Shown here piece by piece: positions 11,595-19,429 of a stretch of DNA of 64,000 bases. The stretch is from Pseudomonadota bacterium. Lineage in GTDB: Bacteria; Pseudomonadota; Gammaproteobacteria; JAADHS01. The stretch's first letter is position 1. The number at the start of each line of letters is the position of its first letter. Both the position numbers and the translations under genes were made by a program. The DNA lies in contig JAKACW010000014.1 of the NCBI GenBank assembly GCA_021821045.1, forward strand, positions 1 to 64,000, written 5' to 3'. The notes beneath the pieces were generated by a model that was not told the DNA's origin, made no database searches, and saw only the letters and a program-made list of their open reading frames with translations.

Positions 11595-12233
11595 ATGACT
11601 ACCGTCGCCGTTGTTGACTACGGCATGGGTAACCTGCACTCGGTCGCCAAGGCTTTGCAAAAAGTTCAGCCCGGCGTTGAAGTGATCGTGTCCGACAGAC
11701 GTCAGGATATCCTGGCCGCCGAGCGCGTCGTTTTTCCCGGCGTCGGCGCGCTGCGCGACTGCATGAACGCGCTGGCCGAGCGCGGTCTCGAGCAAACGAT
11801 CATCGACGTCGCGCGCGACAAACCCTTTCTCGGCATCTGCCTGGGCATGCAGGCGTTGCTGGAGTTCAGCGAAGAGAACGGCGGCACTGAGGGTCTCGGT
11901 ATTTTGCCGGGCCGCGTTCTTAAATTTCGCGATTCGCTCACCGATACTTCCGGGGCGCTTTTGAAGGTTCCCCATATGGGTTGGAACCAAGTGCGCCAGA
12001 GCGTTCCCCACGCCATATGGGACGGCATTCCGGACCAAACACGGTTCTACTTCGTGCACAGCTACTATGTCATGCCTGCGCAGCGAAGCGTCGCGATAGG
12101 CGAAACGGATTATGGCGGCGACTTTCCCGCCGCGATCGCCAAGGACAATGTCGTGGCGGTGCAGTTTCACCCGGAGAAGAGTCAACAGTTCGGGTTGAAG
12201 TTGTTGGAGAATTTTCTGCAATGGAACGTTTGA
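11595..12233 (+). CDS. hisH: HisH, glutamine amidotransferase of IGP synthase
   Basis: Class I glutaminase that feeds ammonia to HisF. The nucleophile elbow GICLGMQALLE and the C-terminal His-Glu dyad in VQFHPEKSQ are intact, and DYGMGNLHS marks the N-terminus. Length 212 aa. It is separated from hisB by about 50 bases, the second-largest gap inside the operon, without an evident terminator. Confidence 0.96.
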   Translation: MTTVAVVDYGMGNLHSVAKALQKVQPGVEVIVSDRRQDILAAERVVFPGVGALRDCMNALAERGLEQTIIDVARDKPFLGICLGMQALLEFSEENGGTEGLGILPGRVLKFRDSLTDTSGALLKVPHMGWNQVRQSVPHAIWDGIPDQTRFYFVHSYYVMPAQRSVAIGETDYGGDFPAAIAKDNVVAVQFHPEKSQQFGLKLLENFLQWNV

Positions 12234-12271
12234 AGTGTATGTTGGCGAATAACAGGCGTTGAGGCAAAACT

Positions 12272-13012
12272 ATGTTACTCATTCCGGCGATTGATCTGAA
12301 GGACGGCAAGTGCGTTCGTCTACGTCAGGGCAAGATGGAACAAGACACGGTGTTTTCGGATGACCCTGTTGCGGTCGCCGAACGGTGGGTCGAAGCGGGT
12401 GCGCGGCGCCTGCACATCGTCGACCTCAATGGCGCATTCGCCGGCAAGCCGGTGAACGAGAAAGTGATTCGCAAGATCGTCGAGGCCTTCCCAGACTTGG
12501 ATATTCAAGTGGGCGGCGGCATTCGCGATGACGAGACCATCGAAATCTACATGAACATGGGCGTGCGCTATGTGATCATTGGCACCAACGCCGTGAATGC
12601 GCCCCATTTCGTCGCCGACGCCTGCACCGAGTTCCCCGGTCATATCATCGTCGGACTCGATGCGAAGAACGGCAAGGTGGCCATCGATGGTTGGTCGAAA
12701 TTGTCTCACCACGACGTGTTGGATCTGGCCAAGAAATTCGAGAAAGAAGGCGTCGAAGCCATCATTTACACCGACATCAGCCGCGACGGCATGATGTCGG
12801 GCGTCAATGTGGAATCGACGGCGGCCTTGGCCCGCGAGTTATCCATTCCCGTCATCGCCTCCGGCGGCGTGACGAACATGGACGATATCAAGGCGCTTTG
12901 CGCCGTAGCGGGTGACGGCGTCATGGGCGCGATCATCGGTCGCGCCTTGTATGAAGGCAAGATCGACCTTGGCGAGGCTCAAGCATTCGCGGAGAGTGAG
13001 GCCGAGAGATAG
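12272..13012 (+). CDS. hisA: HisA, ProFAR isomerase
   Basis: TIM-barrel isomerase of the fourth histidine step. Catalytic aspartates are visible in [13 protein letters not shown] (first half) and [12 protein letters not shown] (second half), and phosphate-binding glycines in QVGGGIR and ASGGV. Length 246 aa. The gene is three bases ahead of hisF, its structural homologue. Confidence 0.96.
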   Translation: MLLIPAIDLKDGKCVRLRQGKMEQDTVFSDDPVAVAERWVEAGARRLHIVDLNGAFAGKPVNEKVIRKIVEAFPDLDIQVGGGIRDDETIEIYMNMGVRYVIIGTNAVNAPHFVADACTEFPGHIIVGLDAKNGKVAIDGWSKLSHHDVLDLAKKFEKEGVEAIIYTDISRDGMMSGVNVESTAALARELSIPVIASGGVTNMDDIKALCAVAGDGVMGAIIGRALYEGKIDLGEAQAFAESEAER

Positions 13013-13014
13013 TC

Positions 13015-13788
13015 ATGGCGCTGGCAAAGCGAATCATTCCCTGCTTGGACGTCGACAAAGGTCGCGTCGTCAAAGGCGTGCGCTTTGTCGGCATTCGTGA
13101 TGCGGGGGATCCCGTGGAGATTGCCCGACGCTATGATGAGCAAGGCGCCGACGAGTTGGTGTTTCTGGATATCACGGCAAGCCACGAGGCCCGCGAGACA
13201 TTGCTGCACGTGGTAAAGGACGTGGCGTCCCAGGTCTTCATCCCGCTCACCGTGGGCGGCGGCGTGCGCACCTTGGACGACATTCGAGTTCTGCTCAGCG
13301 CCGGCGCCGACAAAGTGGCGATCAATACCGCCGCGGTGGCTCGCCCCGAGTTTGTCAAGGAAGCGGCCGAGCGCTTCGGTTCGCAGTGCATCGTGCTGGC
13401 CATGGACGCCAAGCAGGTCAGCGGCGTCGGCGAACCGAAACGGTGGGAGATTTTCACCCATGGCGGCCGCAAGAGCACGGGTTTGGACGCGGTGGAGTGG
13501 GCGCGGCGCATGACCGCGTTCGGGGCCGGCGAAATTCTGCTGACCAGCATGGATCGGGATGGCACCCGCGACGGCTTCGATGTCGATCTGACGCGCGCGG
13601 TGAGCGCGGCGGTGAGCGTTCCGGTCATTGCATCGGGCGGTGTCGGCAGCTTGGATCACTTGGTGGACGGCGTCGTGAAAGGCAGGGCCGACGCGGTTTT
13701 GGCGGCCAGCATTTTTCATTTCGGCGATTTCACGGTGGCCCAGGCGAAGGCGCGGATGCGCCAAGCCGGCATCGAAGTTCGGCTATAG
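13015..13788 (+). CDS. hisF: HisF, cyclase subunit of IGP synthase
   Basis: TIM-barrel synthase subunit working with HisH to form imidazole glycerol phosphate and AICAR. The signature [14 protein letters not shown] with the catalytic Asp and the second catalytic Asp in [11 protein letters not shown] are present, together with [10 protein letters not shown] and [10 protein letters not shown]. Length 257 aa is standard. Confidence 0.97.
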   Translation: MALAKRIIPCLDVDKGRVVKGVRFVGIRDAGDPVEIARRYDEQGADELVFLDITASHEARETLLHVVKDVASQVFIPLTVGGGVRTLDDIRVLLSAGADKVAINTAAVARPEFVKEAAERFGSQCIVLAMDAKQVSGVGEPKRWEIFTHGGRKSTGLDAVEWARRMTAFGAGEILLTSMDRDGTRDGFDVDLTRAVSAAVSVPVIASGGVGSLDHLVDGVVKGRADAVLAASIFHFGDFTVAQAKARMRQAGIEVRL

Positions 13789-13797
13789 GGTGAGCGT

Positions 13798-14196
13798 ATG
13801 ACCGCGAACACGAATTGGCTGGATGCGGTGAAATGGAATGCCGAAGGCCTTGTCCCCGCCATTGCCCAAGAGAGCGGCAGCGGGCAAGTGCTGATGATGG
13901 CTTGGATGAACCGCGACGCGCTGGCCGAAACCGCCGCCTCGGGAAAGGCGGTTTATTGGTCCAGATCGCGGCGGGCGCTGTGGCGCAAGGGCGAGCAGTC
14001 GGGGCACCAGCAGGTGGTTAAATCGATCCGGCTCGACTGCGACGGCGACACCGTGCTTCTGGAAGTGGAGCAAAAAGGCGGCATCGCCTGTCATACCGGC
14101 CGCCATCACTGTTTTTTTAACAAGCTGGACGACGGGGTTTGGGTGGTAACCGACCCGATCCTCAAACCGGCGGACCAGATTTACGACAAGGGTTAG
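13798..14196 (+). CDS. hisI: HisI, phosphoribosyl-AMP cyclohydrolase
   Basis: Zinc/magnesium enzyme opening the purine ring in the third histidine step. Motifs include [26 protein letters not shown] and the metal-binding [17 protein letters not shown] (core GHQQ...DCDGD) with the [10 protein letters not shown] cysteine/histidine block. At 132 aa it is the separate HisI, not the enteric HisIE fusion; hisE follows three bases later. Confidence 0.96.
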   Translation: MTANTNWLDAVKWNAEGLVPAIAQESGSGQVLMMAWMNRDALAETAASGKAVYWSRSRRALWRKGEQSGHQQVVKSIRLDCDGDTVLLEVEQKGGIACHTGRHHCFFNKLDDGVWVVTDPILKPADQIYDKG

Positions 14197-14199
14197 ATC

Positions 14200-14523
14200 G
14201 TGTTGGACGACACACTTACTGAGTTGGCCAAGATTCTCGAGGAGCGTAAGGGCGCGGACCCCGACACGTCCTATGTGGCCAAGCTCTATTCCAACGGCCT
14301 GGACGCGATCTTAAAGAAGATCGGCGAAGAAGCTACCGAGACGGTGATGGCCGCCAAGGACGGGACGCCGAAGCGAATCGTATCGGAAATCGCCGATTTA
14401 TGGTTTCATTGCTTGGTACTGTTGGCCCATCAAGGACTTAAACCCGATGACGTGGTGCAGGAACTGGCCCGCAGATTGGGCCGATCGGGTCTCGATGAGA
14501 AGGCCGCGCGGGGGAATAAGTAG
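14200..14523 (+). CDS. hisE: HisE, phosphoribosyl-ATP pyrophosphatase
   Basis: All-alpha pyrophosphohydrolase (MazG-like fold) of the second histidine step. The family motif [13 protein letters not shown] and the downstream EIADLWFH supply the acidic metal ligands. A GTG start follows the hisI stop directly. The gene closes the biosynthetic operon; tatA has its own promoter-like sequence just after the stop. Confidence 0.95.
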   Translation: MLDDTLTELAKILEERKGADPDTSYVAKLYSNGLDAILKKIGEEATETVMAAKDGTPKRIVSEIADLWFHCLVLLAHQGLKPDDVVQELARRLGRSGLDEKAARGNK

Positions 14524-14530
14524 AGGCCTG

Positions 14531-14539
14531 TGCTATAAT
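14531..14539 (+). promoter_or_regulatory. extended -10 promoter for tatABC
   Basis: TGCTATAAT is an extended -10 element (TGn plus a perfect TATAAT) lying just after hisE and about 45 bases before tatA. There is no good -35, which is acceptable for an extended -10 promoter. It would allow tatABC expression independent of the his operon. Confidence 0.6.
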
Positions 14540-14584
14540 TCCCCGCCACTTTGAGTTGTTTTTGCACATTATTGGGAGCAGAGA

Positions 14585-14836
14585 ATGGGTATCAGCATTT
14601 GGCAGTTATTGATTGTCCTGGCTATCGTCGTGCTGCTTTTCGGAACTAAGAAGCTGCGCAGCATCGGCACCGACCTGGGTGGCGCGATCAAGGGTTTTCG
14701 CGAGTCGCTCAGCGGCGATAAAGACGCGGCGCAAGCGGAAGAGGAAAAGAAACTTGGTCATTCCACCGACGACAGCCAGCGCGTTGTCGACGCCGAGGTC
14801 ACCAAAAAGGAAAACGACAAGGCGTCGTCAGGTTAA
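14585..14836 (+). CDS. tatA: TatA, twin-arginine translocase subunit
   Basis: The N-terminal membrane helix ([18 protein letters not shown]), the [20 protein letters not shown] hinge and amphipathic helix (core GTKKLRSIG), and a charged tail are typical of the pore-forming TatA. It is 83 aa long and preceded by a GGGAGCAGAG ribosome-binding region. The Tat system here has obvious local clients: ActB1 downstream and CopA at 50 kb carry RR signal peptides. Confidence 0.95.
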   Translation: MGISIWQLLIVLAIVVLLFGTKKLRSIGTDLGGAIKGFRESLSGDKDAAQAEEEKKLGHSTDDSQRVVDAEVTKKENDKASSG

Positions 14837-14874
14837 GCAATTAACCTTCAACCGTCTCGTCGTGCCAAGCCGCT

Positions 14875-15252
14875 ATGTTTGATATCGGATTTTGGGAGCT
14901 GGTGGTCGTCGGCGTGGTTGCGCTCTTGGTCGTCGGCCCCGAGGATTTTCCGAAATTGGTTCGCACCGCCATGGGCGGCATTTCCAAGGCCCGGCGAATG
15001 ATGGCGGCCATGCGTGATGATCTCGAGCGGGAGGTTGGGCGAGCCGACGACCTCAAGCGCTTGGTCGAAGATGAAGTGCGGCTCAAGGAATTGCACGACA
15101 AACTGGCGGAACTGCCAAAAGACTTGAATATTCCATCGTCAATCGCCATCGCTGACGGGAAGAAAGTGGACCATGACCGCGCCAACACCGCCCCGGCCGA
15201 TCAAGACCCGGCTAAAGAAGACCTGGCTGGGTCGAATACTCGATCCCGCTAA
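14875..15252 (+). CDS. tatB: TatB, twin-arginine translocase subunit
   Basis: TatB (125 aa) forms the substrate receptor with TatC. The N-terminus MFDIGFWELVVVG with the Glu in the membrane helix and the VGPEDFPKLVR hinge are diagnostic. A long charged helix follows. The 3' end overlaps tatC by 80 bases in another frame. Confidence 0.94.
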   Translation: MFDIGFWELVVVGVVALLVVGPEDFPKLVRTAMGGISKARRMMAAMRDDLEREVGRADDLKRLVEDEVRLKELHDKLAELPKDLNIPSSIAIADGKKVDHDRANTAPADQDPAKEDLAGSNTRSR

Positions 15253-16006
15253 ACCAGTCGATACTTCGCAGCCGTTTGTTTCGCATCTGGTGGAGCTGCG
15301 CGACCGCCTGCTGCGAGTCGTGCTAGCCGTTTTGACGGTGTTCTTGGCGATGTCGCCGTTCGCCAACGAGATCTACGGTCAGTTGGCCCAGCCCATGATG
15401 GAGAGCCTGCCCCAAGGCTCGTCGATGATCGCCATCGACGTGGCCGCTCCGTTTCTGACGCCATTCAAATTCACGTTGGTCTGCGCGATTTTTATCACGG
15501 TGCCGTTCGTGCTGTACCAAATGTGGGCGTTCGTGGCCCCCGGCCTTTATGCGAGCGAGCGGCGCCTCGTTCTTCCGTTGCTGGTGTCGAGTTCGGTGCT
15601 GTTTTACCTCGGTATGGCCTTCGCGTACTTTGTTGTGTTCCCCGTGGTGTTTGGGTTTATGGCGACATCCGCGCCGGACGGTGTGGCCGTCATGACCGAC
15701 ATTAGCCGCTATCTGGATTTCGTCATCGTTATGCTTTTTGCGTTTGGAATAGCGTTCGAAGTTCCGATTGCCACCGTGCTGATTATCAAGGCTGGACTTA
15801 CCACGGCTGACAGCCTGGCGAGCAAGCGCAAGTACATTATCGTCGGTGCGTTTGTGGTCGGGATGTTGCTCACACCGCCGGATGTCCTGTCGCAAACGAT
15901 GCTGGCCATCCCGATGTGGATGTTGTTTGAAGTGGGATTGTGGGCGTCTCGCAAGTTTTACTCATCGCCGAATGAAGAGGGCGATGACGCCGGTGGTGCG
16001 GCCTAA
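15173..16006 (+). CDS. tatC: TatC, twin-arginine translocase subunit
   Basis: Polytopic receptor for RR signal peptides. The N-terminal cytoplasmic motif SHLVELRDRLLR, the YQMWAFVAPGLYASERR loop (core FVAPGLY) and six hydrophobic segments are clear. No alternative start lies closer to the conserved region than the ATG used, so the 80-base overlap with tatB is probably real. The first 30 residues are a non-conserved basic extension. Length 277 aa. Confidence 0.94.
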   Translation: MTAPTPPRPIKTRLKKTWLGRILDPAKPVDTSQPFVSHLVELRDRLLRVVLAVLTVFLAMSPFANEIYGQLAQPMMESLPQGSSMIAIDVAAPFLTPFKFTLVCAIFITVPFVLYQMWAFVAPGLYASERRLVLPLLVSSSVLFYLGMAFAYFVVFPVVFGFMATSAPDGVAVMTDISRYLDFVIVMLFAFGIAFEVPIATVLIIKAGLTTADSLASKRKYIIVGAFVVGMLLTPPDVLSQTMLAIPMWMLFEVGLWASRKFYSSPNEEGDDAGGAA

Positions 16007-16011
16007 GTCCA

Positions 16012-17169
16012 CTACCGCGCCGGCCGCTCGCCGATCACGGCATCCAACGAAACGTTCTTTTGCGCCCGGACGACGTCGACTTTGATCGACGAGTTCGGCG
16101 GCATGTTGGCGATCTGGTTCATCAAGTGATTCGCGTCGCGAATGTCCTGGTCGTTGAGCTTGACGATGATGTCGCCGGGCTGAACGCCGGCCAGCGCGGC
16201 CGGTCCTTGCTTGAGGACGCCCGCGACGATCACGCCTTGGGTCGTCTTGAGGTTGAATGATTCGGCCAGTTCAGGCGTGAGATCTTGCACCTCAATCCCA
16301 AGCCAGCCGCGGATCGCGCGGCCGTACTCGATGATCTGTTCGAGCACCTGTTTGGCAATGCTCGTCGGGATCGCAAAGCCGATGCCCTGCGACCCTCCGG
16401 TGCGGGAGAATATCGCCGTGTTGATGCCCACCAATTGCCCATAAGCGTTAATCAGCGCACCGCCCGAGTTGCCGGGATTGATCGCGGCGTCGGTCTGAAT
16501 GAAATTTTCAAACGTGCTGATGCCGAGCTGGGTGCGGCCGGTTGCCGAAACGATCCCCATGGTTACCGTTTGGCCGACGCCGAACGGATTGCCGATGGCC
16601 AGAACGACATCCCCAACTTGAAGCTTTTCCGATTGCCCAAGCGTTACGCTCGGCAGATTGTCCGCGGGAACTCGCAGGACGGCGAGATCGCTATCCGGGT
16701 CCGTGCCGACGACGGATGCCGCCACCGATCGTCCGTCGCGCAGGGCGACCAGGATTTCGTCGGCGTCGGCGATGACGTGATTGTTGGTGAGCACATAACC
16801 TTGCGCGCTGATGATAACGCCTGAACCCAGGCTGTTCTGCAGCCGCTGCTGCGGCGCTTGACTGAAGCGGTCGCCGAAAAAGCGCCGAAACAAAGGATCG
16901 TCGAACAGTGGGTTGGCTTGGTTGCGCACGATCTTCGTTGTGTAGATGTTGACCACCGCGGGAGCGGCTTGGCCGACGGCCGCGGCGTAGGATACGGCGC
17001 CGCTGCCGAGTGCCTGATCGGAAAGATCAGGCGTTTCTGCTTCCTTGAGCTCGACGACTTTCGGTCGCTCGCTGGCCGGCTTGAACAGCCACAAAAACAA
17101 AACGCCGGCAATGATGCCGACGATCAAGCCTTGCATGACGTACGGAGTTAGCTTTTTGAGCTCGGACAT
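16012..17169 (-). CDS. DegS/AlgW-like periplasmic serine protease
   Basis: S1C (HtrA) protease of 385 aa. It has an N-terminal membrane anchor (about residues 12-30), a trypsin-like domain and one PDZ domain. The catalytic triad is visible: His in VLTNNHVI, Asp in DPDSDLAVL and Ser in NPGNSGGAL. A single PDZ and an anchor fit the DegS/AlgW type, which cleaves anti-sigma factors during envelope stress, rather than DegP. The start was moved from the track's ORF to the ATG of MSELKKLTPYV. It is convergent with tatC (five-base gap) and divergent from the NIF3 gene. Confidence 0.9.
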   Translation of the reverse strand: MSELKKLTPYVMQGLIVGIIAGVLFLWLFKPASERPKVVELKEAETPDLSDQALGSGAVSYAAAVGQAAPAVVNIYTTKIVRNQANPLFDDPLFRRFFGDRFSQAPQQRLQNSLGSGVIISAQGYVLTNNHVIADADEILVALRDGRSVAASVVGTDPDSDLAVLRVPADNLPSVTLGQSEKLQVGDVVLAIGNPFGVGQTVTMGIVSATGRTQLGISTFENFIQTDAAINPGNSGGALINAYGQLVGINTAIFSRTGGSQGIGFAIPTSIAKQVLEQIIEYGRAIRGWLGIEVQDLTPELAESFNLKTTQGVIVAGVLKQGPAALAGVQPGDIIVKLNDQDIRDANHLMNQIANMPPNSSIKVDVVRAQKNVSLDAVIGERPAR

Positions 17170-17248
17170 AATTGTTAATGTAGCATACAATCACGACCTC
17201 AATGCTCGCGCCCATGATCGAAATCACAGTGCAAAGGAGAGTGTCGGT

Positions 17249-18004
17249 ATGGTCACCATTTACGCACTTGCTGCCTATTTGGACGACTATCTCGCCAGTG
17301 CAGAGTTTCAAGATTACGCGCCTAACGGTTTGCAGATCGAAGGCCGCGCGCAAGTGCGTCGCATCGTCAGCGGCGTGAGCGCGTGCGGTGCGTTGATCGA
17401 TGCGGCGATCGATCGCGGCGCCGATGCCCTGCTGGTTCATCACGGTTATTTTTGGAAGAGCGAGCCACTGCCCATCGTTGGAATGAAACGTCGTCGCATC
17501 GGGCGGCTGCTCGAACATGACATCAGTCTGCTCGCCTATCATCTACCGTTGGATGCGCACTCCGAATATGGAAACAATGCGCAGCTTGCCCGAGTGCTGG
17601 ATCTTGAGGTCGATGGTCCGTTCGGGGCGGGGCGGATGCCGATCGGTTTGCACGGTCGTCTGCGTCAACCGTTAGCCGGAGTGGACTTCGCCCGGTTCAT
17701 CGCCGCGCGACTGGGACGGGAACCATTGCATATTCCGGGCACGGCTGATCCCATTCGCACCGTCGCGTGGTGCACGGGCGCGGCCCAAGGTTATATCGAC
17801 GCCGCCGTCGCGGCGGGCGTCGATGCCTACCTCAGTGGAGAAATTTCCGAACCGACCGTGCATGTGGCCAGGGAGACGGGCGTGCACTACTTCGCGTGCG
17901 GACACCATGCCACCGAACGTTACGGCGTCCAGGCGTTGGGCGAACATCTGGCGCGCACCTTCGACATTGATCATGAATTTGTCGACATAGACAATCCGGT
18001 TTGA
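17249..18004 (+). CDS. NIF3/YbgI-family dinuclear metal protein
   Basis: Member of the NIF3 family (often annotated GTP cyclohydrolase 1 type 2 homologue), a hexameric protein with a dinuclear metal site. Its physiological role is unclear. Metal-ligand histidines are seen in LVHHGYFWKS, YHLPLDAHSEYGNN and ACGHHATERYG. The ATG (MVTIYALAAYL) has AAGGAGA eight bases upstream, giving 251 aa. The track's longer frame overlaps the divergent protease gene. Confidence 0.9.
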   Translation: MVTIYALAAYLDDYLASAEFQDYAPNGLQIEGRAQVRRIVSGVSACGALIDAAIDRGADALLVHHGYFWKSEPLPIVGMKRRRIGRLLEHDISLLAYHLPLDAHSEYGNNAQLARVLDLEVDGPFGAGRMPIGLHGRLRQPLAGVDFARFIAARLGREPLHIPGTADPIRTVAWCTGAAQGYIDAAVAAGVDAYLSGEISEPTVHVARETGVHYFACGHHATERYGVQALGEHLARTFDIDHEFVDIDNPV

Positions 18005-18716
18005 AACCGAGCGGTTACGCGCGTGCGGACATTTGTGTCGAGGATTGATGTGTCGGTGACCGCCGCGGCCGGGCAATTTTGTGTGTCCCACACACTAACT
18101 TTCGGCCATGATATATCCCTAGGAATTGCGTGGACCGGATGGGGTGCGATGCGAGCTAATGCTGTGGTTTTTCGATAAAAACTAAGCGTTGACACGTCGC
18201 GGAACTTTGGTCTAGCATTCTGAACTTCCGCTCCTGAATGATAATTAGATGCATTTGGGGAGCCTCTGATAAAGTTCGTTGAAATGGTCTGTTGGAGTTG
18301 TCAATCGTGCGGGTGCTGCTCACGCGCAGCGACGACGACCCCGACCTGATCGCATAACGGGTTAAGAGACGAGCTTTATCGAGGGTTGGCCGCGTTAAGG
18401 GGAATGCGCGCCGACTTAAGCTCTGGCCGAAAGTGCCCAGGGACTTAATCAGGGGCCCTCTATGTGATGGGGCTGACTGGGGCGGTTTGGAGAACTGAGA
18501 ATCGGCGTGTGGCGCAGTGGGAACGCAATCCGTTGCCTAGTGCACCCATGTTTTGGGGGGGATACCAACAACACACCATCGCTTTTGCGGCGTAACGTAG
18601 GCTACGGCGGTTTCCGGCGTCAATCCGGGGTCCCATGATGCTTGCAGGGTGAGTTGTCGCCATTTTTCCTCGAGATCGATAATCGGCATCAAAGCAAAAA
18701 ACCAACGAGGGTGGAA
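18005..18716 (+). other. 712-base non-coding stretch before the ACIII operon
   Basis: No credible ORF is present on either strand. A short perfect inverted repeat (GTGTGT-CCC-ACACAC) about 80 bases after the NIF3 stop could end that transcript, though it lacks a strong T-run. A -35/-10 pair near 18.2 kb would give a leader of nearly 500 nt before actA. I recognise no known riboswitch or small-RNA family in this leader. Confidence 0.6.
18189..18218 (+). promoter_or_regulatory. candidate sigma-70 promoter of the act operon
   Basis: A perfect TTGACA is followed after 18 bases by TAGCAT. It is the best promoter match in the gap between the NIF3 gene and actA. If it is used, the act transcript has an unusually long untranslated leader. 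Confidence 0.45.
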
Positions 18717-19364
18717 ATGCCAGTGAATCGTTGTACATGGACTAGTCGGTCACTCCTGGATGCGTTCCGGGGTTCGATCGTTACGCAAATTGCACGGGTT
18801 GGTAAGGTGCTTGTGACGGGAATCTTCGTCGCGTCCACCGTGATTGGCGCCAATGCTGCCGTCGCCGACGTCCCCAATGCAAACCCGCCGAAGGGAACGC
18901 ACAAGGGCGAAGACGTGCCGCAGCCCATCGAGTTTCCGCACGACATACACGCCAAAATCAACGAAATTAACTGCATGTACTGCCACACCTATGCGCGGCG
19001 CAGCAAAGTGGCGGGCATTCCTCCCACTAGCAAGTGCATGGGGTGTCATTCCGTGATCGCCACCGACCGTGATCGCATCAAGAAACTCACAGAGTACTGG
19101 GAGAAAAAGGAACCGCCACCGTGGAAGAAAGTCCACGACATGCCCGACTACGTGCATTTCACTCACGAGAAGCACTTGCAGCGTTTTGTTTTCAATAACG
19201 AAGGCATGGACGTGACCCGCGTATCCGAGGTTTGCGCATTTTGCCACGGAGACGTGAAAGAAATGACCGTGGCAAAGAAGACGAAGCCGTTGAACATGGG
19301 CTTCTGCCGGCGCTGCCACGAGGCCAATAACGGCCCGTCCGATTGCTGGCACTGTCACAAGTAG
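18717..19364 (+). CDS. actA: ActA, pentaheme cytochrome c of alternative complex III
   Basis: Five CxxCH haem-binding motifs (CMYCH, CMGCH, CAFCH, CRRCH, CWHCH at about residues 86, 107, 173, 197 and 210) follow an N-terminal hydrophobic signal/anchor. This matches the pentaheme ActA that carries electrons out of ACIII on the periplasmic side. I chose the ATG of MPVNRCTW, with GAGG upstream, over the longer track ORF (215 aa). It starts the seven-gene act operon. Confidence 0.9.
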   Translation: MPVNRCTWTSRSLLDAFRGSIVTQIARVGKVLVTGIFVASTVIGANAAVADVPNANPPKGTHKGEDVPQPIEFPHDIHAKINEINCMYCHTYARRSKVAGIPPTSKCMGCHSVIATDRDRIKKLTEYWEKKEPPPWKKVHDMPDYVHFTHEKHLQRFVFNNEGMDVTRVSEVCAFCHGDVKEMTVAKKTKPLNMGFCRRCHEANNGPSDCWHCHK

Positions 19365-19429
19365 GTTGTCGCGGGACTGGCTGAACCGCGACACAACTTG
19401 AAACTGCAACGATAAAAAACAGGTGCAAA

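Noticed and set aside
10947-12221. 424-aa minus-strand ORF opposite hisB and hisH
   Set aside because: It spans two real genes and their gap on the other strand and shows no domain.
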